Source: JBGPRB01 sp964422155 (lineage in GTDB: Bacteria > Chloroflexota > Dehalococcoidia > Dehalococcoidales > RBG-16-60-22). Taken from it: DNA of 34,188 bases. This document shows positions 30,316-34,188 of this stretch, one piece after another. Positions within the stretch are counted from its first letter, which is position 1. Every line of letters starts with the position of its first letter. Under the pieces are notes generated by a model. It was given only the letters and a program-made list of their open reading frames with translations, did not search any database and had not been told where the DNA came from. The stretch covers positions 1 to 34,188 of the forward strand of contig CAYQZZ010000020.1 in the NCBI GenBank assembly GCA_964422155.1, given 5' to 3'. The translations under genes and the position numbers were made by a program.

Positions 30316-31776
30316 TTACCGTTTTCTCTTCCAGACCGTGCCCGTGGCCGTATCCTCAAGTGCGATGCCGAGTTCATTTAGCCTGTTGCGTATTTCATCG
30401 GCAAGCTGAAACTGCCTGGCTTTCCTCAACTCTTTACGAATGGTTATCAGCAGTCCTATTATAGAGTCGGCGTCATTGGGCATATCGCCTTTAGCTATCG
30501 CTTCCAGGTGAGCCTCCACCAGCTTTGCTTTGATTGTTGATGCCAGCTTCTTCAACGGCTCGACATCCAGTGGCAGCTCTTCCGGCGCCTTGAAGGTCAA
30601 ACCCATTAATCCTCCCAGCTCCCTGAGTGTCTGGCGGGCTTTCCCGGCATCCATTCCCGCTTCCTCCGCCCTGTTGATATCCCGCGACAGGTCGAAGAGG
30701 ATGGCTATCGCTTGTGATGTGTTGAAGTCATCATCCATCGCCTTAATGAACTGTTGCTTGTAAGTCTCCACTTCCACGCTCATGGCCGCCGACTTCGTCT
30801 TACCCTCGCTCCGGACTGCCTGTCTCAGCCTTTCGGCACCCCGCTCCGCCGCCTCCAAAGCCTCTTCCGTGTAGGTCAGCGGACTGCGGTAGTAGGAACT
30901 GAGCACGAAGATGCGGATGGCATCAGCGCTGTACTTTTTCAGGGCATCACGTATCGTTATCAGGTTACCCAGGCTCTTGCTCATCTTCTCCGCGCCCAAC
31001 TGCAAGGAGCCGTTGTGCATCCAGTACTTCACGAACGGCTTTTTACCGGTGAAACTTTCCGACTGCGTAATCTCGTTCTCATGGTGGGGAAAGACCAGGT
31101 CCTGCCCGCCGCCGTGGATATCTATCGTCTCGCCGAGATACCTCAGGGACATGGCGCTGCACTCGATGTGCCACCCCGGCCGGCCTTTACCCCACGGGCT
31201 GTCCCAGGACGGCTCACCCGGCTTGGCTGCCTTCCAGAGGACGAAGTCCATGAGGTCTTCTTTTTCCTCCCCGGTCTCGACATTCGCCCCCGTTCTTATG
31301 GCATCGAGGCTGCGCCTGGACAGCTTGCCGTAGTCCGGTACATTTCTTACCCGGAAATAGACGCTGCCCTTTGCTGGATAGGCATACCCCTTATCTATTA
31401 ATCCCTGTATTACATCCAGCATCATCGGTATCTCTTCCGTGGCCCGCGGATGAAAATCGGCCGGCATCACATTAAGATTGTCCATGTCTTCAAAGTAACG
31501 TTGCGTGAATTTCTCGGCCAGTTCTTTGGCAGGGACACCTCGACGGTTGGACCGGGTAATAATTTTATCATCGATATCAGTAACATTTTGCACACATTTG
31601 ACACCGTAGCCCCGGTATTTCAGGTAACGCCGTACGACATCAAAAATGATGTAGCTCATAGCGTGACCTACATGAGAATCGTCATAAGGGGTAATGCCGC
31701 ACACGTACATCGTCACCACGTCGCCCCTGGGCTGGAACTCCTCTTTCTTTCCGGAGAGCGTGTTGAAGATTCTCAT
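30316..31776 (-). CDS. cysS: cysteinyl-tRNA synthetase
   Basis: A 486-residue class I synthetase that charges tRNA-Cys. H35-V-G-H38 and K264-M-S-K-S268 are the two ATP signature motifs. The active-site zinc ligands are C26, C206 and histidine/glutamate of H231-H-E-N-E. The first motif region reads C-G-I-T-P-Y-D-D-S-H-V-G-H rather than the common C-G-P-T-V-Y-D. AAAAGGA lies upstream of ATG 31776. It is followed, against transcription, by ispF and ispD on the same strand. Confidence 0.96.
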   Translation of the reverse strand: MRIFNTLSGKKEEFQPRGDVVTMYVCGITPYDDSHVGHAMSYIIFDVVRRYLKYRGYGVKCVQNVTDIDDKIITRSNRRGVPAKELAEKFTQRYFEDMDNLNVMPADFHPRATEEIPMMLDVIQGLIDKGYAYPAKGSVYFRVRNVPDYGKLSRRSLDAIRTGANVETGEEKEDLMDFVLWKAAKPGEPSWDSPWGKGRPGWHIECSAMSLRYLGETIDIHGGGQDLVFPHHENEITQSESFTGKKPFVKYWMHNGSLQLGAEKMSKSLGNLITIRDALKKYSADAIRIFVLSSYYRSPLTYTEEALEAAERGAERLRQAVRSEGKTKSAAMSVEVETYKQQFIKAMDDDFNTSQAIAILFDLSRDINRAEEAGMDAGKARQTLRELGGLMGLTFKAPEELPLDVEPLKKLASTIKAKLVEAHLEAIAKGDMPNDADSIIGLLITIRKELRKARQFQLADEIRNRLNELGIALEDTATGTVWKRKR

Positions 31777-31806
31777 CTTAATTCCTTTTCATTTTAGTCA
31801 TCTGGA

Positions 31807-31879
31807 GGTTGTTTAGCAACCGCTCATGGTGAGCTTGTCGAACCATAGAAGGTTATGTGCTTTGCCCTTCGACAAGCTC
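31807..31879. repeat. inverted repeats between ispF and cysS
   Basis: A small stem ggttg/caacc (31807-31811/31817-31821) is followed by a 12-bp perfect inverted repeat gagcttgtcgaa (31831-31842) and ttcgacaagctc (31868-31879). This ttcgacaagctcagggcgag word type is another dispersed repeat of environmental bacterial genomes. It may weaken read-through from ispF into cysS. Confidence 0.65.
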
Positions 31880-31907
31880 AGGGCGAGTGGTAATTAGATA
31901 TTAGTAT

Positions 31908-32396
31908 TTAGGACTTATCCTCTATCATCGCCACGGCGTAAGCCGCTATTCCCTCCCCCCGCCCGATAAAGCCCAGCCCGTTATTGGTGCTGGCTTTGAT
32001 GCTGACCCTCTCGATGCCGATGCCCAGTACCTGGCTCAACGTCTGGCGCATGTCATCAATGTACTCACTCAGCCTGGGCTTTTCCGCCACAACCGTGGCA
32101 TCGATATTGCCTACCCGCCATCCCCTCTCCTCCAGCTTTTCTATCACTTTATCAAGCAATACCAGGCTGGAGATGCCTTTATACTCCGCTTCACTCGGCG
32201 GGAAATGTTGCCCTATATCCCCCAGCGCCGCCGCTCCCAGCAGCGCATCCATAACGGCATGGGTAAGAACATCGGCGTCGCTCCAGCCTTCCAGTCCTTT
32301 GGCGAAGGGTATCCCTACTCCTCCCAGCACCAGCTTACGTCCCTTCACCAGGGGATGCACGTCATAACCGATCCCGATACGTATTTTATCGCCCAT
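31908..32396 (-). CDS. ispF: 2-C-methyl-D-erythritol 2,4-cyclodiphosphate synthase
   Basis: A 162-residue IspF. It closes the cyclic diphosphate in the MEP isoprenoid pathway. G-Y-D-V-H-P-L (metal ligands D and H) near residue 10, W-S-D-A-D-V-L-T-H with the third ligand His near 46, and the C-terminal K-A-S-T-N-N-G-L-G-F-I-G-R-G-E-G-I-A are all present. It overlaps the end of ispD by 11 bp, so the two are translationally coupled. Confidence 0.97.
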   Translation of the reverse strand: MGDKIRIGIGYDVHPLVKGRKLVLGGVGIPFAKGLEGWSDADVLTHAVMDALLGAAALGDIGQHFPPSEAEYKGISSLVLLDKVIEKLEERGWRVGNIDATVVAEKPRLSEYIDDMRQTLSQVLGIGIERVSIKASTNNGLGFIGRGEGIAAYAVAMIEDKS

Positions 32397-33081
32397 ATTC
32401 TTTCAATAGCGCCTCGGCCACCGCCAGGTCGTCGGGTTTAGTTATCTTAATATTATCATAAGAGCCCATGTAGAGCTTAACTTTATAGCCCGCCTTCTCC
32501 ACCAGCGCGGCGTCGTCGGTCACGTCTCCGGTAGTGTATTTGTAGGTATTTTTGATGACATCGATGCGGAACACCTGCGGCGTCTGGACTGCCCTCAGAT
32601 TTTGACGTGGGAGCGTCTGGCGCACTATCTCGCTGCTGTTCACGAACTTGATGGTGTCCGTCACCGGCACGGCCGCTACAGCGGCTCCGGTCTCTTTAGC
32701 TGCCTCCAGTCCCCTCTCGATAAGGTCTGCCGTCACCAGCGGGCGGGCGCCATCATGGATAACTACCCATTCGCCTTCCTTGAGCCTTTTTAAACCCTCC
32801 ACCACCGAATCCTGCCGCTGTTTCCCCCCGAGACAGATGTCCCTTAACTTGTTCCATGTCTCCGCCTCAGCCGCCACCATCCGCCGGCACTGCTCGATGT
32901 TTTTCGAGTTCATCACTATTATTATCTGGTCGATGCGGCGGCAGTTCTGAAAGGTGTCAATCACCCGCGCCAGCACCGGCCGACCCCCTATCGGGGCAAA
33001 CATCTTGTCAATACCCTCCATGCGCTGGCTGTCCCCTGCCGCTACGATGATGGCCGCCACCTTGGTTATCTTCATGTTCAT
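32386..33081 (-). CDS. ispD: 2-C-methyl-D-erythritol 4-phosphate cytidylyltransferase
   Basis: A 231-residue IspD that forms CDP-methylerythritol in the MEP pathway. The nucleotide-binding A-A-G-D-S-Q-R-M is at 14-21, V-I-H-D-G-A-R-P near 106, and the D-D-A-A-L and N-I-K-I-T-x-P-D-D blocks are near the C-terminus. CAGGAG lies 7 bp upstream of ATG 33081. The first 53 coding bases and four bases upstream are duplicated at 33605-33661 on the far side of the DUF559 gene. Confidence 0.96.
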   Translation of the reverse strand: MNMKITKVAAIIVAAGDSQRMEGIDKMFAPIGGRPVLARVIDTFQNCRRIDQIIIVMNSKNIEQCRRMVAAEAETWNKLRDICLGGKQRQDSVVEGLKRLKEGEWVVIHDGARPLVTADLIERGLEAAKETGAAVAAVPVTDTIKFVNSSEIVRQTLPRQNLRAVQTPQVFRIDVIKNTYKYTTGDVTDDAALVEKAGYKVKLYMGSYDNIKITKPDDLAVAEALLKEYGR

Positions 33082-33104
33082 AATTTGCTCCTGATAGCCA
33101 CTCT

Positions 33105-33131
33105 GTCATTCTGAAGGAGCGGAGTGACGGA
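33105..33131. repeat. half palindromic element C (gtcattctga arm)
   Basis: The arm gtcattctga (33105-33114), identical to the left outer arm of elements A and B, is followed by aaggagcggagtgacgg. No matching right arm is seen nearby. On the minus strand this sequence encodes the last residues and stop of the DUF559 protein. Confidence 0.65.
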
Positions 33132-33483
33132 TTTTACCTAAAAGTTCATATATTGTTACCGCGACACTATCGGCGTTTTTCAACACCTCGGAATTAGAAA
33201 ACCTTAATACCATCAGGCCGAGGCTTCGCATGTATTCGTCTCGAACCCTGTCGTTACTGGCTTCATCCTCCGTAAAGTGCTGTCCTCCGTCAACTTCCAC
33301 CACGAGCCGTGCCTTTGGACAATAAAAATCAACGATGTATTCTCCAATTGGTTTTTGCCGGTAAAACATATAACAGAGGTGTTTCAACCGAATTCTTGTC
33401 CATAAGCACCGTTCAGCTTCCGTCAGATTGTCCCGGAGGCTTTTTGACAATTCCTTTAAATTCTTGTTGTACGGAATCACCAA
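33106..33483 (-). CDS. DUF559 endonuclease-like protein (Vsr/PD-(D/E)XK fold)
   Basis: A 125-residue DUF559 protein related to very-short-patch-repair endonucleases. The N-terminal L-R-x-N-x-T-E-A-E-x-x-L-W is the family signature. The core D-F-Y-C-P-K-A-R-L-V-V-E-V-D-G-G-Q-H supplies Asp, Glu and Asp/Gln-His of a PD-(D/E)XK-like site. The last codons (R-H-S-A-P-S-E and stop) are encoded by the palindromic half element C. No good ribosome-binding site precedes the ATG. The gene lies between two copies of the ispD 5' end, breaking what would otherwise be the ispD upstream region. Cleavage activity and target are not known for this family. Confidence 0.8.
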   Translation of the reverse strand: MVIPYNKNLKELSKSLRDNLTEAERCLWTRIRLKHLCYMFYRQKPIGEYIVDFYCPKARLVVEVDGGQHFTEDEASNDRVRDEYMRSLGLMVLRFSNSEVLKNADSVAVTIYELLGKIRHSAPSE

Positions 33484-33494
33484 ATCCTTCTCAC

Positions 33495-33582
33495 TCTCCC
33501 TTTAGTAAAGGGAGACGATGACATTTCCCTATGCAATCATCGTTTTCAACCCGTTCTTTTGTCCCCCTTTCGTAAAGGGGGA
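33495..33582. repeat. two hairpins upstream of the DUF559 gene
   Basis: Stems tctcccttta/taaagggaga (33495-33504/33506-33515) and tcccccttt/aaaggggga (33562-33570/33574-33582, loop cgt). Both belong to the ccttt-gtaaaggg type of dispersed hairpin and lie within the segment bracketed by the ispD duplication. Confidence 0.6.
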
Positions 33583-33594
33583 TAAAGGAGGATT

Positions 33595-33657
33595 TTATCC
33601 CCTACTGTCCCCTGCCGCCACGATGATGGCCGCCACCTTGGTTATCTTCATGTTCAT
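33595..33657 (-). pseudogene. duplicated ispD 5' fragment
   Basis: Positions 33605-33661 repeat 33029-33085 with 56 of 57 bases identical. The copy keeps the ispD ATG (33657) and the first 18 codons through A-A-G-D-S, then reads R-G and a stop at 33595-33597. It has its own AGGA upstream. It is a dead remnant of the ispD start, left on the far side of the DUF559 segment. Confidence 0.85.
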
Positions 33658-33684
33658 AATTAGTCCTATCTATTAAATCGCTTG

Positions 33685-33748
33685 CCCGCCGTAGCTTTAG
33701 CGTAGGCGGGTCATTCTGACCCTGAACGAAGTGAAGGGGAAGAATCCA
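33685..33748. repeat. palindromic element D (gtcattctga type, degenerate)
   Basis: A stem cccgcc/ggcggg (33685-33690/33705-33710) is followed by the arm tcattctga (33711-33719) and agaatcca (33740-33747), the same words as in elements A and B. Two direct copies of a cccttcaggg-gaacc word follow at about 33765-33796. No gene is seen between the ispD fragment and 33808. Confidence 0.55.
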
Positions 33749-33808
33749 TTATTATTTAACCTCACCCCTTCAGGGAGAACCCTTCAGGGTGAACCCCTTT
33801 TTCCCCCT

Positions 33809-34188
33809 CTACTTGAAAATGGCCTTCTCCGCAACGAAGATGCAATATGCCCCCGGACCTTTAGTTCCGTAACTATATTGTTTTAACGCCAGCCGGGCAT
33901 GGTTTATCGATAGCTCTGTCTTTTGCCTGAGCAGCTTGAGCAACATGACTAAAGGATAGGCTATCCAGGCAAAGCAGTAAATGCGAAGTGATGATGGTCT
34001 AACTTTATCGCTTACATCCTCACATACTACATGCTGAAAGCCAGCCTTCGTCAAATAATCCATGTACTCCGCTACGCTCGGAATATTGGGTACCGCCCAG
34101 CCCATGAGGTCATTGCTAAGTTCAGAACTCTCCTGGGTCTTATATCCATCGGCAATTACGATGTGTCCTCCCGGTTTGAGTATCCTGC
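33809..34188 (-). CDS. class I SAM-dependent methyltransferase, C-terminal part (partial)
   Basis: The frame is open from the window edge, so the N-terminal SAM-binding half is missing. About 126 residues are visible. They begin R-I-L-K-P-G-G-H-I-V-I-A-D-G, which is the L-K-P-G-G motif and following beta-strand of UbiE/Methyltransf_11-type enzymes. The rest includes A-G-F, a hydrophobic segment (about 83-97) and a short C-terminal strand. The internal ATG at 34105 is not the start. Substrate unknown; position next to an isoprenoid cluster does not by itself indicate quinone methylation. Confidence 0.75.
   Translation of the reverse strand, partial: RILKPGGHIVIADGYKTQESSELSNDLMGWAVPNIPSVAEYMDYLTKAGFQHVVCEDVSDKVRPSSLRIYCFAWIAYPLVMLLKLLRQKTELSINHARLALKQYSYGTKGPGAYCIFVAEKAIFK

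Overview
The window looks like a scaffold of an anaerobic bacterium, most likely a sediment- or groundwater-type Dehalococcoidia (Chloroflexota), assembled from a metagenome. The reasons are the moderate GC content, the gene order cysS-ispF-ispD (which I recall from Dehalococcoides-type genomes), a DUF5679 zinc-ribbon protein, iron-sulfur and ferredoxin-linked redox proteins, strong Shine-Dalgarno sites with several GTG/TTG starts, and a large load of short palindromic intergenic repeats. A run of exactly 100 N at 28571-28670 shows that it is a scaffold. The taxonomic call is inference.

Layout. 1-2055: a small redox group (4-oxalocrotonate tautomerase-like protein, FMN reductase-family flavoprotein, ferredoxin-like protein, zinc-ribbon protein). 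2238-11776: a carbon-catabolic region with a muconate-lactonizing-type enolase-superfamily enzyme and an MmgE/PrpD protein in one operon (+). These are followed on the minus strand by a VOC/methylmalonyl-CoA epimerase-like protein, two short-chain dehydrogenases, a family III CoA-transferase, an SCP-x-type thiolase and a fused HMG-CoA-synthase-like/DUF35 protein. Together they suggest CoA activation followed by beta-oxidation-like hydration, oxidation and thiolysis of an unknown organic acid. 11948-13108: a small membrane protein and a translationally coupled pair, a glutaredoxin-like protein and a ferredoxin:thioredoxin-reductase/rubredoxin fusion. 13210-15233: a MarR regulator with a palindrome over its own promoter, then a MATE efflux pump. 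15300-18591: an alpha/alpha-toroid protein, a PaaK-like adenylate-forming enzyme and an S51-type peptidase.

18969-26185: an orphan DGQHR/ParB-like protein, a cupin, a single-chain 1207-residue ABC exporter made of two half-transporters, and an ArsB/NhaD-type permease. 26394-28977: a truncated tRNA-Ala copy, an intact tRNA-Ala(UGC), gatB, secG, an assembly gap that is probably artificial, and the DUF5679 gene. 29315-33081: a UbiA/MenA prenyltransferase, cysS, ispF and ispD; these last two show that isoprenoids are made by the MEP route. 33106-34188: a DUF559 endonuclease-like gene bracketed by a 57-bp direct duplication of the ispD start, then the C-terminal part of a methyltransferase cut by the window edge.

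The most unusual content lies between the genes. There are families of palindromic elements with matching outer arms and one to three internal hairpins (cloverleaf-like), which appear to exchange modules. The DUF559 gene ends inside one of them and sits between two copies of the ispD 5' end, so it may be a minimal single-gene mobile unit. No CRISPR array, rRNA gene, IS transposase or prophage gene was seen.
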